A stretch of 64,000 nt of DNA from Halomonas socia (lineage in GTDB: Bacteria > Pseudomonadota > Gammaproteobacteria > Pseudomonadales > Halomonadaceae): positions 2,852,001-2,916,000 of the forward strand of contig NZ_CP048812.1 in the NCBI RefSeq assembly GCF_010977575.1, written 5' to 3'. This document shows, piece after piece, positions 28,321 through 39,048 of the stretch. Numbering within the stretch: position 1 is the stretch's first letter; every line of letters begins with the position of its first letter. The notes beneath the pieces are model-generated. The model did not search any database and was not told where the DNA came from. It saw nothing but the letters and a program-made list of their open reading frames with translations. Both the position numbers and the translations under genes were made by a program.

Positions 28321-29454
28321 ATGGATCCCGACTCGAATCAGCGCTCCCGCACCATTCCGCTCAACCTGACCCTGGCGCTGGCCGCGCTGGTGGTGATCAT
28401 CGGCGGGATGAAGGCAGGGGCCGACCTGCTGGTGCCGCTGCTGCTGTCGCTGTTCATCGCCGTGGTGTGTACTGCGCCGGTGCAGTGGCTCAACCGCCAC
28501 GGCCTGAGCCTGCGCCAGGCGGTGTGCGCGACCCTGCTGGTGATCGGCACCTTCCTGATCCTGCTGATGCTGCTGCTGGCCAATACCTTCAGTACCTTCA
28601 TTGCCGCGCTGCCGGATATCGAGGAGCAGGCCTACGCCTACTACTATGGGCTGCTCAACTGGCTGGCCAGCCGCGGCATGTCGGTGCAGCCCGAGCAGTT
28701 TGCCGAGTGGTTCGACGAAGCCAACGTCACCCAGATGGTGCCGGCCTTTCTCGGCCACCTGGGCAACCTGCTGTTCCAGAGCGTGATCGTCGGACTGCTG
28801 GTGGTGTTCATGCTGTTCGAGACGCTCAACTTTCGTGACAAGGTGACCCAGGCGCTGCTCGACCCGGCGCCGAGCCTGCGCCGGCTCAGCGAGTTCAGCT
28901 TGACCCTGAAGCGCTACCTGGCGGTGAAGACGGTGATCAGCCTGGTCACTGGGGTGCTGGTATGGATCGCCTGCGTGCTGGTGGGGGTGGGCTTTCCGCT
29001 GCTGTGGGGCACGCTGGCCTTCGGCCTCAACTTCATTCCCAACATCGGCTCGGCGCTGGCGGCGATTCCGCCGGTACTGCTGCTGCTGGTGTCGCCGGAG
29101 GCCGGCTGGGGCTCGGCGCTGGTGCTGGCGCTGTGCTATCTGGCGATCAACTTCGTGATGGGCAACCTGATCGAGCCGCGGGTGATGGGGCGCGCGCTGG
29201 GGCTATCGACCTTCGTCGCGTTTCTATCGTTGGTGGTATGGGGCTGGATACTCGGCACGGTGGGCTTGCTGCTTTCGGTGCTGCTGACCATGACCCTGAA
29301 GATCGCCCTCGACAGCCATCCGGATACGCGCTGGATCGCACGGTTGCTGGGGCCGGGGGCGGAGAAGAATGCCACGGAAGAGGAGATCATGGCGGGGCGG
29401 GTACGCCTCAAACGACGGCGCCCCGATGATGAGGATCATCGGGGCGCCGAATAG
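28321..29454 (+). CDS. AI-2E-family (PerM/YhhT-like) permease
   Basis: 377 residues with seven to eight membrane helices. Characteristic of the family are PLLLSLFIAVVCTAPVQWL, the central ALNFIPN-like segment FGLNFIPNIGSALAAIPPVLLLL, and NLIEPRVMGRALGLSTFVAFLSLVVWGWILG. Members include putative autoinducer-2 exporters and Na+/H+ antiporters of halophiles, so the substrate is open. The last codons coincide with a strong hairpin shared with trxA on the other strand. Confidence 0.88.
   Translation: MDPDSNQRSRTIPLNLTLALAALVVIIGGMKAGADLLVPLLLSLFIAVVCTAPVQWLNRHGLSLRQAVCATLLVIGTFLILLMLLLANTFSTFIAALPDIEEQAYAYYYGLLNWLASRGMSVQPEQFAEWFDEANVTQMVPAFLGHLGNLLFQSVIVGLLVVFMLFETLNFRDKVTQALLDPAPSLRRLSEFSLTLKRYLAVKTVISLVTGVLVWIACVLVGVGFPLLWGTLAFGLNFIPNIGSALAAIPPVLLLLVSPEAGWGSALVLALCYLAINFVMGNLIEPRVMGRALGLSTFVAFLSLVVWGWILGTVGLLLSVLLTMTLKIALDSHPDTRWIARLLGPGAEKNATEEEIMAGRVRLKRRRPDDEDHRGAE
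29416..29449. terminator. Bidirectional hairpin between the permease gene and trxA
   Basis: Perfect 15-bp stem (CGGCGCCCCGATGAT with loop GAGG) located in the last codons of the permease gene and 24 bp beyond the convergent trxA stop. No T run on either side, so termination strength is uncertain, but the position suits a shared terminator. Confidence 0.7.
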
Positions 29455-29473
29455 CGACGTGGCGTCGCTACGA

Positions 29474-29797
29474 TCAGGCGTTCTGCTCGATAAACTGCGC
29501 GAGCTGAGACTTGGACTGCGCGCCAACCAGTGAGGCGACCTTGGCGCCGGACTTGAACAGCATCACGGTGGGCACGCCACGCACGCCGTGCTCGGCGGCG
29601 ATTTCCGGGGCATCGTCGACGTTGACGCTGACGACCTTGAGGTTATCTGCGCGCTCATCGGCGACTTCATCGACCACGGGCGCCATCATCTTGCAGGGGC
29701 CGCACCAGGGTGCCCAGAACTTCAGCAGGACAGGCTTGTCGGCCTTGAGGACTTCCTGCTCGAAGTTGGCAGTGGTGACATCGACGTTATTAGCCAT
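29474..29797 (-). CDS. trxA: Thioredoxin 1
   Basis: 107 residues from ATG 29797 with an upstream GGAGATTTAC ribosome site. Active-site motif WAPWCGPCKMMAP, cis-Pro loop GVRGVPTVMLF. Full length. A cytoplasmic disulfide reductase, reduced by thioredoxin reductase. It also serves the phosphoadenylyl-sulfate reductase encoded nearby (cysH), which depends on thioredoxin. Confidence 0.96.
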   Translation of the reverse strand: MANNVDVTTANFEQEVLKADKPVLLKFWAPWCGPCKMMAPVVDEVADERADNLKVVSVNVDDAPEIAAEHGVRGVPTVMLFKSGAKVASLVGAQSKSQLAQFIEQNA

Positions 29798-30050
29798 GTA
29801 AATCTCCAGTTGCTGTGCGCTTTGTCGAGCGTGCTTTCGCAAGGTTAGCTGACCGATGTTAGCGGCAGCCCGCGTTGCTGGCAAATATCGCCTGGCCAAT
29901 GCCGATGATAGCCAGGTGCTATCAGAAGGCGCCGGCGGGGCTGGCCTCGGGCCGTTACGGCGCCTGGCCTTATATGCTATAAAGTAATTTATAAATTCAG
30001 GCTTATTGCCTCGTCGTATTAGGCGGCCGACCTTGGTGGTCGACCATTAG

Positions 30051-31034
<984 letters not shown>

Positions 31035-31037
<3 letters not shown>

Positions 31038-31087
31038 GCTATGTCTGAAAACTGGCTGCGCTAGGTCATACAGCGTTAAAAATCAAG
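31035..31087. mobile_element. Truncated copy of the TA-type MITE
   Basis: Begins TAGGCTATGTCTGAAAA, matching the left end of the complete element at 40241 (TAGGCTCTGTCTGAAAA). It retains the ggtcatacag...taaaaatc interior. The right half is missing and the cysB/cysH terminator follows directly. It supplies the cysB stop codon. Confidence 0.65.
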
Positions 31088-31121
31088 AAGGCCCCACCGG
31101 TCGTGCGACCGGTGGGGCCTT
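31088..31121. terminator. Bidirectional terminator between cysB and cysH
   Basis: Perfect 15-bp stem AAGGCCCCACCGGTC with loop GTGC, flanked by A-rich and T/C-rich sequence. It lies between the convergent stops of cysB and cysH. Confidence 0.9.
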
Positions 31122-31143
31122 CCAGGTTCTGGGGGCGACGGCG

Positions 31144-31764
31144 TCAGTGCTGCAGGTGCAGCCCGCACTCGCGCTTCTCTTCCACCTTGGTGGGGTCGAA
31201 GTAGTCGAAGTTGTTGGGCAGGTCGTGCTGCTGCAGGTACTGGTACATCTCCTTGGCGGTCCAGTGCAGCACCGGGGCGACCTTGATCAGGCCATCGGCG
31301 TTGCGCGAGACCGGCTGCATGCGGGCACGTTCGGCGGTGTCCTCGGCGCGCAGCGCGGTGAACCACACCTCGGGGGCCATCTCGCGCAGCGCGCGCTGGA
31401 AGGGCTCGAGCTTGACCTCTTCGGTGAAGGCGGCGTGGCGCGGGTCGTCGATGCCGGGGAAGGGACCTTCCAAGGCTTCGCGGTGGGCGCGCGAGCGCTG
31501 CGGATGATAAGTGATCAGGTTGAGGTCGAGGCGCTTGACGACCTCGTCGACGAAGCGGTAGGTGGCCTCGGTGTTATAGCCGCTATCCATCCACACTACC
31601 GGGATGTCGGGCTGCACCTGGGTCACCATGTGCAGGATGACCGCCTCGAAGGGCCGGAAGTTGGTGGTGCAGATAGCGCGCTTGCCGAGGCTAAGCGCCC
31701 AGCGGGTGAGGGCCTCGGGGTCGTTGCCGTGCTGCTGGTTGATGCTGTCGATATCGAGTTCCAT
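31144..31764 (-). CDS. cysH: Phosphoadenylyl-sulfate (or adenylyl-sulfate) reductase
   Basis: 206 residues from ATG 31764 (AGGAGCC ribosome site). Nucleotide-binding part SLGKRAICTTNFRPFEA, sulfate-binding VWMDSGYNTEATYRF, and the catalytic C-terminal KRECGLH Cys. The extra Cys pairs (CC...CxxC) that mark 4Fe-4S APS reductases are not seen, so the PAPS type is favoured. It reduces activated sulfate to sulfite with thioredoxin. Regulated presumably by the adjacent CysB. Confidence 0.92.
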   Translation of the reverse strand: MELDIDSINQQHGNDPEALTRWALSLGKRAICTTNFRPFEAVILHMVTQVQPDIPVVWMDSGYNTEATYRFVDEVVKRLDLNLITYHPQRSRAHREALEGPFPGIDDPRHAAFTEEVKLEPFQRALREMAPEVWFTALRAEDTAERARMQPVSRNADGLIKVAPVLHWTAKEMYQYLQQHDLPNNFDYFDPTKVEEKRECGLHLQH

Positions 31765-31927
31765 CAAAGGCTCCTGAAGGCGGAGAACCGCCGCTCTGGT
31801 GAATGGCGCCAGATTACCAAAGGCGACGGGCAGCGCCCCAATATCGTTTGGTTAGGTCGTTATATAGCGAAAAGCAAGTTTTCGGCCGCCCTGTTAGTTC
31901 GGAACGTGCTAAGGGGCGGCGCTGGTG

Positions 31928-33289
31928 TCAATGTGCGGCGCTGTCGTGGTCCAGGGCACCCAGCAGGTGGCGGATCTTGTCCAGGGTTTCGTGGTATTCG
32001 GCCTCTTCATCGGAGTCGGCAACCAGGCCGCCGCCGCCCCACAGGTGCAGCTGGCCGGCGTCGGCTACCGCGGTGCGGATGGCGATGGAGGTGTCCATGT
32101 GGCCGCGCAGGTCGACATAGCCGAGGCTGCCGCAGTAGACGCTGCGCCGGCTGGGCTCCAGCTCGTCGATAATCTGCATGGCGCGCACCTTGGGCGCGCC
32201 GGTGATCGAGCCGCCGGGGAAGGAGGCCGCCAGCAGGTCGAGGGGCGAGCGGCGGGTAGCCAGCTCGCCGCGCACGCTGCTGACCAGGTGGTGGACGTTG
32301 GCGTAGCTCTCCAGGCCGCATAGCTGCGGTACCCGCACGCTGCCGGGGCGGCACACCCGGCCCAGGTCGTTGCGCAGCAGGTCGACGATCATCACGTTCT
32401 CGGCGCGGTCCTTGTCGCTGGCCAGCAGTGCCTCGGCCAGGCGGCGGTCCTCCTCCGGCGTGGCGCCGCGTGGGCGGGTGCCCTTGATCGGCCGCGCCTC
32501 GACCTGGCCGTGGTGGGCCTGCAGGAAGCGCTCCGGCGACAGCGACAGCACCGCCTTGTCGTCCCACGCCAGGTAGCCGGCGAAGGGCGTCGGGGTAGCC
32601 CGGCGCAGGCGCAGGTAGGCCTGCCACAGGTCGCCGTGGTAGGGCGCGCTGAAGCGCTGGGCGAGGTTGATCTGGTAGCAGTCGCCGGCCTGGATATAAG
32701 CCTGCACGCGGCGGAAGCGCTGGCCGTAGCCGTCGCGGTCGAGCTCGGCGGCGAACGGCGCGGTGATCTTGAACGGCGCGCCCTCAGGCGCCGGGGTGGC
32801 CAGCCACTGCTCGACCTCGGTGCGGCGCGCGGCGCTGGCCACCAGCCAGCTCTGCTGGCGCTGGTGATCCTGGATCAGCGCCCAGTCGTAGAGCCCGACG
32901 CGGCTCCAGGGCAGGGCGGTGGCGCTGCGGGCTGCGCTGTCGAGCGGCTCCAGGCTGCGGCCGAAGTCGTAGCTCCAGAAGCCGATCAGCCCGCCGAGAA
33001 ACGGCAGGTCGCTGTCGGGCAGGTCGCACCAGAGGCCGGCCAACAGCGCCTTCTGCACCTCGATGGGGGTGCCCGGCAGGGGCTTGCCCTGAGCATCGCG
33101 GGCCTGGCCGTGGGTGTCGATCTCGAGGGTCTCGAGAGGCCGCGCGCTGAGTATGTCGTAGCGCCCGCCGGGGCCGTGGGGGCGGCCGCTGTCGAGCAGC
33201 ACCGCGCCAGGTTGCTGGCGCAGGGCGGCAAAATAGCCCAACGGATCGGGCTGATAGGGCAGGGCGGTGATCTCGAGTGGTGATGTCAT
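31928..33289 (-). CDS. pabB: Aminodeoxychorismate synthase component I
   Basis: 453 residues from ATG 33289. Chorismate-binding fold with YAGxL-like GYLAWDD, SPERFL, the PabB-type PIKGTRPRG motif (Lys rather than Ala as in anthranilate synthases), DLLRNDLGRV, FPGGSITGAPKVRAM and GSLGYVDL. With a PabA amidotransferase it makes 4-amino-4-deoxychorismate for folate. No partner is next to it. It is divergent from the prp regulator. Confidence 0.93.
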   Translation of the reverse strand: MTSPLEITALPYQPDPLGYFAALRQQPGAVLLDSGRPHGPGGRYDILSARPLETLEIDTHGQARDAQGKPLPGTPIEVQKALLAGLWCDLPDSDLPFLGGLIGFWSYDFGRSLEPLDSAARSATALPWSRVGLYDWALIQDHQRQQSWLVASAARRTEVEQWLATPAPEGAPFKITAPFAAELDRDGYGQRFRRVQAYIQAGDCYQINLAQRFSAPYHGDLWQAYLRLRRATPTPFAGYLAWDDKAVLSLSPERFLQAHHGQVEARPIKGTRPRGATPEEDRRLAEALLASDKDRAENVMIVDLLRNDLGRVCRPGSVRVPQLCGLESYANVHHLVSSVRGELATRRSPLDLLAASFPGGSITGAPKVRAMQIIDELEPSRRSVYCGSLGYVDLRGHMDTSIAIRTAVADAGQLHLWGGGGLVADSDEEAEYHETLDKIRHLLGALDHDSAAH

Positions 33290-33402
33290 GCGCGGCACTT
33301 TCCTCAACGAGCGCCTCATTCTAGGCGTCGTTCGGGCGTTTGTCTCACCCGCCGTGGAGGCGTAGGCGACGGCCTATCAACGGCTTATGCTAAAATGGCA
33401 TG

Positions 33403-33414
33403 ATTGTTGACAAT
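33403..33414. promoter_or_regulatory. GntR operator 1 for the prp operon
   Basis: ATTGTTGACAAT, an almost perfect palindrome of the TTGT-N-GACAA type bound by FadR-subfamily GntR proteins. It differs by one base from a second copy 127 bp further on. Confidence 0.65.
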
Positions 33415-33529
33415 GTCTCGGTGGGCGGGCAGCGTGATGGCCGGGCTCTACGCCGAAAGGCGTAGACCACGCAGCGTAGCCGGCGCTTGATTCCTCAGCG
33501 GTGGCTGGGTAGAGTGCCTTTAGAATCCA

Positions 33530-33541
33530 ATTGTCGACAAT
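33530..33541. promoter_or_regulatory. GntR operator 2, just before the regulator gene
   Basis: Perfect palindrome ATTGTCGACAAT ending 5 bases before the ATG of the GntR gene. Being on top of the translation start region, it would strongly repress the gene and downstream operon when occupied. Confidence 0.72.
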
Positions 33542-33546
33542 TAATC

Positions 33547-34260
33547 ATGAATCAAGCCACGCCAGAACTGAATACGCCCGAAGTACGCACCCTCGCCGAG
33601 CGGGTCTTCAACCAGCTGCAGGAGGCCATCGTGCGCGGCGACCTGGCGCCGGGCGCCAAGATCACCGAGCCGGGCCTGTCCAAGACCTACGGTATCTCCC
33701 GCGGGCCGCTGCGCGAGGCGATGCGCCGCCTCGAGGTGCACCGCCTGATCGAGCGGGTGCCCCACGTCGGCGCGCGGGTGGTCAAGCTGTCGATGAAGGA
33801 GCTGCTCGAGCTGTTCGACGTGCGCGAGGCGCTGGAGAGCATGGCCGCCAGGCTTGCCGCCGAGCACATGACCGCCGAGGAGATCGCCGGGCTGCGCGAG
33901 GTGCTGGCGCTGCACGAACGCCAGGCCGACCTCAAGCGCGGCGAGGCCTACTTCCAGCGCGAGGGCGACCTGGACTTTCACTATCGTATCGTCCAGGGCA
34001 GCCACAATCGCATGCTGATGACGATCCTCTGCGACGACCTCTACTACCTGGTGCGCCTCTACCGCACCCAGTTCAGTGCCAGCGGCACGCGGCCGCAGCG
34101 CGCCTTCGTCGAGCACCACCGCATCGTCGATGCCATCGAGAGCGGCGACGCCGAACTGGCCGAACTGCTGATGCGCCGCCACGTCAGCGCCTCGCGGGCC
34201 AACGTCGCCGAGCGCTATGCCGCGGTGCTCGAGCAGGAAGCCGGCCAACCGGCGTCGTAA
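33547..34260 (+). CDS. GntR-family (FCD) regulator of the methylcitrate operon
   Basis: 237 residues from ATG 33547. N-terminal winged HTH ([45 protein letters not shown]) and a C-terminal FCD ligand domain with metal-binding histidines ([30 protein letters not shown]). It is first in the prp operon; in many gammaproteobacteria this position is held by a GntR repressor that responds to 2-methylcitrate. Two matching operators lie upstream. Confidence 0.88.
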   Translation: MNQATPELNTPEVRTLAERVFNQLQEAIVRGDLAPGAKITEPGLSKTYGISRGPLREAMRRLEVHRLIERVPHVGARVVKLSMKELLELFDVREALESMAARLAAEHMTAEEIAGLREVLALHERQADLKRGEAYFQREGDLDFHYRIVQGSHNRMLMTILCDDLYYLVRLYRTQFSASGTRPQRAFVEHHRIVDAIESGDAELAELLMRRHVSASRANVAERYAAVLEQEAGQPAS

Positions 34261-34297
34261 CCTACGCCATTACTCCGCCACCGTTCAGGAGAGCACA

Positions 34298-35185
34298 ATG
34301 AGCCATGCCACTCCCGGCGCCCGCTTTCGCGCCGCGCTCAACGCCAACCAGCCACTGCCCATCGTCGGTACCATCAACGCCTATACCGCGCTGATGGCCG
34401 AGCGGGTCGGGCACCAGGCAATCTACCTCTCCGGCGGCGGGGTGGCCAACGCCTCCTTCGGCCTGCCCGACCTGGGCATGACCACCATGAACGACGTGGT
34501 CGAGGACGCCCACCGCATCACCGGTGCCAGCGAGCTGCCGCTGCTGGTGGATATCGACACCGGCTGGGGCGGGGCATTAAATATCGCGCGCACGGTCAAG
34601 GAAATGCAGCGTGCCGGGGTGGCCGCCGTGCACCTCGAGGACCAGGTGGCCCAGAAGCGTTGCGGGCATCGCCCCAACAAGGCGATCGTTAGCCAGGCCG
34701 AGATGGTCGATCGCATCAAGGCCGCCGCCGACGCGCGCATCGACCCGGAGTTCTTCCTCATCGCGCGCACCGACGCCTTCCAGATGGAGGGGCTGAACGC
34801 CGCTATCGAGCGCGCCAATGCCTGTGTCGAGGCCGGCGCCGATGCGATCTTCGCCGAGGCGGTGCATACCCTGGACGACTACCAGGCGTTCTGCGACCGG
34901 GTCGATGCGCCGATTCTTGCCAATATCACCGAGTTCGGCGCCACGCCGCTGTTCACCCAGCAGGAGCTGTCCGAGGTGGGCTGCCAGATGGTGCTCTACC
35001 CGCTGTCGGCGTTCCGCGCCATGAATGCCGCGGCGCTCAAGGTCTACCAGAACATCCACGACAACGGCCATCAGCGCGACGTGGTCGAGCTGATGCAGAC
35101 CCGCGACGAGCTCTACGACTTCCTCAACTATCACGACTTCGAGCGCAAGCTCGACGCGCTCTTCGTGCAGGAAAACAACACCTAG
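34298..35185 (+). CDS. prpB: 2-Methylisocitrate lyase
   Basis: 295 residues from ATG 34298 (CAGGAGAGCACA). Isocitrate-lyase superfamily features: [43 protein letters not shown] with the catalytic KRCGH loop, IARTDA. It splits 2-methylisocitrate into pyruvate and succinate, the last step of propionate breakdown. It lies 37 bp after the regulator gene in the same operon. Confidence 0.95.
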   Translation: MSHATPGARFRAALNANQPLPIVGTINAYTALMAERVGHQAIYLSGGGVANASFGLPDLGMTTMNDVVEDAHRITGASELPLLVDIDTGWGGALNIARTVKEMQRAGVAAVHLEDQVAQKRCGHRPNKAIVSQAEMVDRIKAAADARIDPEFFLIARTDAFQMEGLNAAIERANACVEAGADAIFAEAVHTLDDYQAFCDRVDAPILANITEFGATPLFTQQELSEVGCQMVLYPLSAFRAMNAAALKVYQNIHDNGHQRDVVELMQTRDELYDFLNYHDFERKLDALFVQENNT

Positions 35186-35262
35186 CGCCTGACAGCAACG
35201 CCGTTCCCCATAACAACATCCAATATTCACCGGCCGTAAGGCCTGGCTGAAGGAGATACGCC

Positions 35263-36390
35263 ATGACAAACAGAGCACTCGCAGGCGCCGGCCTGCGTGG
35301 CCAGAGCGCCGGCAGCACGGCGCTATGCACCGTGGGCCAGAGCGGTTCGGGGCTGACCTACTGTGGCTACGACATCGCCGAGCTGGCCGACAAGGCGCGC
35401 TTCGAAGAGGTCGCCTACCTGCTGCTCAAGGGCAAGCTGCCCACCCAGGCCGAGCTCGATGCCTACATCGCCAAGATCAAACGCCTGCGCGGGCTGCCGG
35501 CGCCGCTCAAGGCGGTGCTCGAGCAGATTCCCGCCGATGCCCACCCGATGGACGTGATGCGCTCTGGCGCCTCGATGCTCGGCAACCTCGAGACCGAGGA
35601 GCGCTTCGAAGAGCAGCAGGACGCCGCCGACCGCCTGCTGGCAGTGCTGCCGTCGATCATCTGCTACTGGTACCGCTACTCCCACGATGGCGTGCGCATC
35701 GACACCGAGACCGACGACGACTCGGTGGGCGGCCACTTCCTGCACCTGCTGCGCGACGAGGCGCCCAGCGAGCTGCACGCGCGGGTGATGAGCGTGTCGC
35801 TGATCCTCTACGCCGAGCACGAGTTCAACGCCTCGACCTTTACCGCGCGGGTGTGCGCCTCGACGCTCTCTGACATGCACTCCTGCGTCACCGGCGCCAT
35901 TGGCTCGCTGCGCGGCCCGCTGCACGGCGGCGCCAACGAGGCGGCGATGGCGATGATCGAGCACTGGCGCTCCGCCGACGAGGCCGAGCGCGAGATCCTC
36001 GGCATGCTCGAGCGTAAAGAGAAGATCATGGGCTTCGGCCACGCCATCTACCGCGAGTCCGACCCGCGCAACGCGATCATCAAGAAATGGTCCAAGCAAC
36101 TGGCCGAGGACGTCGGCGACAGCGTGCTCTACCCGGTCTCCGAGCGGGTCGAGGCGGTGATGTGGCGCGAGAAGAAGCTGTTCTGCAACGCCGACTTCTT
36201 CCATGCCAGCGCCTATCACTTCATGGGCATTCCGACCAAGCTGTTTACGCCGATCTTCGTTTGCTCGCGGGTCACCGGCTGGTGCGCCCACGTCTTCGAG
36301 CAGCGCGACAACAATCGCATCATTCGCCCAAGCGCTGACTATGTGGGACCGGACGCCCGCGGCTGGCTGCCTATCGAGCAGCGCGACTGA
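35263..36390 (+). CDS. prpC: 2-Methylcitrate synthase
   Basis: 375 residues, ATG 35263 after GAAGGAGATACG. Citrate-synthase fold with catalytic His regions (YAEHEFNASTFTARV; GPLHGGANEAAM), GFGHAIYRESDPRN and the C-terminal Asp region. NSG-type G-Q-S-G-S-G-L-T-Y start is typical of PrpC. It condenses propionyl-CoA with oxaloacetate. Confidence 0.95.
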   Translation: MTNRALAGAGLRGQSAGSTALCTVGQSGSGLTYCGYDIAELADKARFEEVAYLLLKGKLPTQAELDAYIAKIKRLRGLPAPLKAVLEQIPADAHPMDVMRSGASMLGNLETEERFEEQQDAADRLLAVLPSIICYWYRYSHDGVRIDTETDDDSVGGHFLHLLRDEAPSELHARVMSVSLILYAEHEFNASTFTARVCASTLSDMHSCVTGAIGSLRGPLHGGANEAAMAMIEHWRSADEAEREILGMLERKEKIMGFGHAIYRESDPRNAIIKKWSKQLAEDVGDSVLYPVSERVEAVMWREKKLFCNADFFHASAYHFMGIPTKLFTPIFVCSRVTGWCAHVFEQRDNNRIIRPSADYVGPDARGWLPIEQRD

Positions 36391-36414
36391 GCCCACCGAC
36401 CACGGGGTGAGACC

Positions 36415-39048
36415 ATGAACACCGACTATCGCAAAGCGCTTCCCGGCACCGAGCTCGACTACTTCGATGCGCGTGCCGCGGTCGAGGACCTCGCCCCCGG
36501 CGCCTACGCCGGGCTGCCCTACACCTCGCGGGTGCTGGCCGAGCAGCTGGTACGACGCTGCGAGCCGGCGCTGCTCAGCGATGCGCTGCGCCAACTGATC
36601 GAGCGCAAGCGCGACCTCGACTTCCCCTGGTACCCGGCGCGGGTGGTGTGCCACGACATTCTCGGCCAGACCGCGCTGGTCGATCTGGCTGGCCTGCGCG
36701 ACGCCATCGCCGAGCAGGGTGGCGATCCGGCCAAGGTCAACCCGGTGGTGCCCACTCAGCTGATCGTCGACCACTCGCTGGCGGTGGAGCACGCCGGCTT
36801 CGAGGCGGACGCCTTCGACAAGAACCGCCAGGTGGAGGATCGCCGCAACGACGACCGCTTCCACTTCATCAACTGGACCAAGACCGCGTTCGAGAACGTC
36901 GACGTGATCCCGCCGGGCAACGGCATCATGCACCAGATCAACCTGGAGAAGATGTCGCCGGTGGTGCAGGTCCAGCCCGATGCCAGCGGCCGGCGGGTCG
37001 CCTTCCCGGATACCTGCGTGGGCACCGACAGCCATACGCCGATGACCGACGCCCTGGGGGTGATCTCGGTGGGCGTGGGCGGCCTGGAGGCCGAGAGCGT
37101 GATGCTCGGCCGCGCCTCGATGATGCGCCTGCCCGATATCGTCGGCGTGGAGCTCTCCGGCAAGCTACAGCCCGGCGTGACCGGTACCGACATGGTGCTG
37201 GCGATCACCGAGTTCCTGCGTCGCGAGCGGGTGGTGGGGGCCTACCTGGAGTTCTACGGCGAGGGCGCCGAGGCGCTGAGCATCGGCGACCGCGCCACCA
37301 TCTCCAACATGACGCCGGAGTACGGCGCCACCGCGGCGATGTTCTACATCGATGCCCAGACCATCGATTACCTGACCCTCACCGGCCGCGACGACGAGCA
37401 GGTGGCGCTGGTCGAGACCTACGCCAGGCACACCGGGCTGTGGGCCGATAGCCTCGCCGAGGTCGAGTACGAGCGGGTGCTGCGCTTCGATCTCTCCAGC
37501 GTGACCCGCACCCTGGCCGGGCCCTCCAATCCCCACGCCCACCTGCCTACCAGCGAACTCGCCAAGCGTGGCGTGGCGGTGGGGCTCGACGCCGCCCGCG
37601 CCGAGGAGCAGGCCGGCAAGCTGCCGGATGGCGCGGTGATCATCGCTGCCATCACCAGCTGCACCAACACCTCCAACCCGCGCAACATGGTGGCGGCGGG
37701 GCTGATTGCCCGCAACGCCAACCGCCTCGGCCTGCTCCGCAAGCCGTGGGTGAAGTCGTCGCTGGCGCCGGGCTCCAAGACGGTCAAGATGTACCTCGAA
37801 GAGGCCGACCTGATGGGCGAGCTGGAGACCCTGGGCTTCGGCGTGGTGGGCTATGCCTGCACCACCTGCAACGGCATGTCCGGCGCGCTGGACCCGGTGA
37901 TTCAGCAGGAGATCGTCGAGCGCGACCTCTACTCGGTGGCGGTGCTGTCGGGTAACCGCAACTTCGACGGCCGCATTCACCCCCACGCCAAGCAGGCCTT
38001 CCTGGCCTCGCCGCCGCTGGTGGTGGCCTACGCCATCGCCGGCACCATCCGCTTCGATATCGAGAAGGACGTGCTGGGCACCGACAAGGACGGCCAGCCG
38101 GTAACGCTCAAGGATATCTGGCCCGCCGACGAGGAGATCGATGCCATCGTCAAGCAGGCGGTGAAGCCGGAGCAGTTCCGCCAGACCTATATCCCGATGT
38201 TCGACCTGGACAAGCGCGCGGCGGCCAGGACCGAGCCACTCTACGCCTGGCGCCCGCAGAGTACCTATATCCGCCGCCCGCCCTACTGGGAGGGCAAGAT
38301 GTCCGTCGAGCGCAGCCTCAAGGGCATGCGGCCGCTGGCGATCCTGCCTGACAACATCACCACCGACCACCTGTCGCCGTCGAATGCCATCCAGCTCGAC
38401 AGCGCAGCGGGGGAGTACCTGGACAAGATGGGCCTGCCGGAGGAGGACTTCAATTCCTACGCCACCCACCGCGGCGACCACCTCACCGCCCAGCGCGCGA
38501 CCTTGGCCAACCCCAAGCTATTCAACGAGATGGTTCGCGACACCGAAGGCAAGGTGCGCCAGGGCTCGCTGGCGCGTATCGAGCCGGAGGGCAAGGTGAC
38601 GCGCATGTGGGAGGCCATCGAGACCTACATGGCGCGCGGCCAGCCGCTGATCATCATCGCCGGCGCCGACTACGGCCAGGGCTCGTCGCGGGACTGGGCG
38701 GCCAAGGGCGTGGCGCTGGCCGGCGTGGAGGCGATCGTTGCCGAGGGCTTCGAGCGCATCCACCGCACCAACCTGATCGGCATGGGGGTGATGCCGCTGC
38801 AGTTCGAGCCGGGTACCACGCGCCATACGCTGGGGCTCGACGGCACCGAGGTGTACGATGTGGAAGGCACGGCGGCGCCGCGGGCGACGCTGACCCTGGT
38901 GATCCACCGCGCCAACGGCGAGAGCCAGCAGGTGCCGCTGATCTGCCGCCTGGATACCGCCGAGGAGCAGACCATCTACTCCGCCGGCGGCGTGCTGCAG
39001 CGCTTCGCCCAGGACTTCCTCGAATCCACCGAGGGGGCCGGCGCATGA
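36415..39048 (+). CDS. acnD: Fe/S-dependent 2-methylcitrate dehydratase
   Basis: 877 residues, an aconitase-A-like protein. Fe-S ligands appear as SCTNTSNPRN and CTTCNGMSG. Other aconitase landmarks: DSHTPMTDALGV, GQGSSRDWAAKG (swivel-domain loop), RIHRTNLIGMGVMPL. AcnD makes 2-methyl-trans-aconitate and requires PrpF, which starts within its stop codon. This pair replaces PrpD. The start follows the prpC stop by 24 bp. Confidence 0.94.
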   Translation: MNTDYRKALPGTELDYFDARAAVEDLAPGAYAGLPYTSRVLAEQLVRRCEPALLSDALRQLIERKRDLDFPWYPARVVCHDILGQTALVDLAGLRDAIAEQGGDPAKVNPVVPTQLIVDHSLAVEHAGFEADAFDKNRQVEDRRNDDRFHFINWTKTAFENVDVIPPGNGIMHQINLEKMSPVVQVQPDASGRRVAFPDTCVGTDSHTPMTDALGVISVGVGGLEAESVMLGRASMMRLPDIVGVELSGKLQPGVTGTDMVLAITEFLRRERVVGAYLEFYGEGAEALSIGDRATISNMTPEYGATAAMFYIDAQTIDYLTLTGRDDEQVALVETYARHTGLWADSLAEVEYERVLRFDLSSVTRTLAGPSNPHAHLPTSELAKRGVAVGLDAARAEEQAGKLPDGAVIIAAITSCTNTSNPRNMVAAGLIARNANRLGLLRKPWVKSSLAPGSKTVKMYLEEADLMGELETLGFGVVGYACTTCNGMSGALDPVIQQEIVERDLYSVAVLSGNRNFDGRIHPHAKQAFLASPPLVVAYAIAGTIRFDIEKDVLGTDKDGQPVTLKDIWPADEEIDAIVKQAVKPEQFRQTYIPMFDLDKRAAARTEPLYAWRPQSTYIRRPPYWEGKMSVERSLKGMRPLAILPDNITTDHLSPSNAIQLDSAAGEYLDKMGLPEEDFNSYATHRGDHLTAQRATLANPKLFNEMVRDTEGKVRQGSLARIEPEGKVTRMWEAIETYMARGQPLIIIAGADYGQGSSRDWAAKGVALAGVEAIVAEGFERIHRTNLIGMGVMPLQFEPGTTRHTLGLDGTEVYDVEGTAAPRATLTLVIHRANGESQQVPLICRLDTAEEQTIYSAGGVLQRFAQDFLESTEGAGA

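Noticed and set aside
36500..38481. Long frames antisense to prpC and acnD
   Set aside because: Shadows of strong genes; His/Gly/Val-rich and without recognisable domains.
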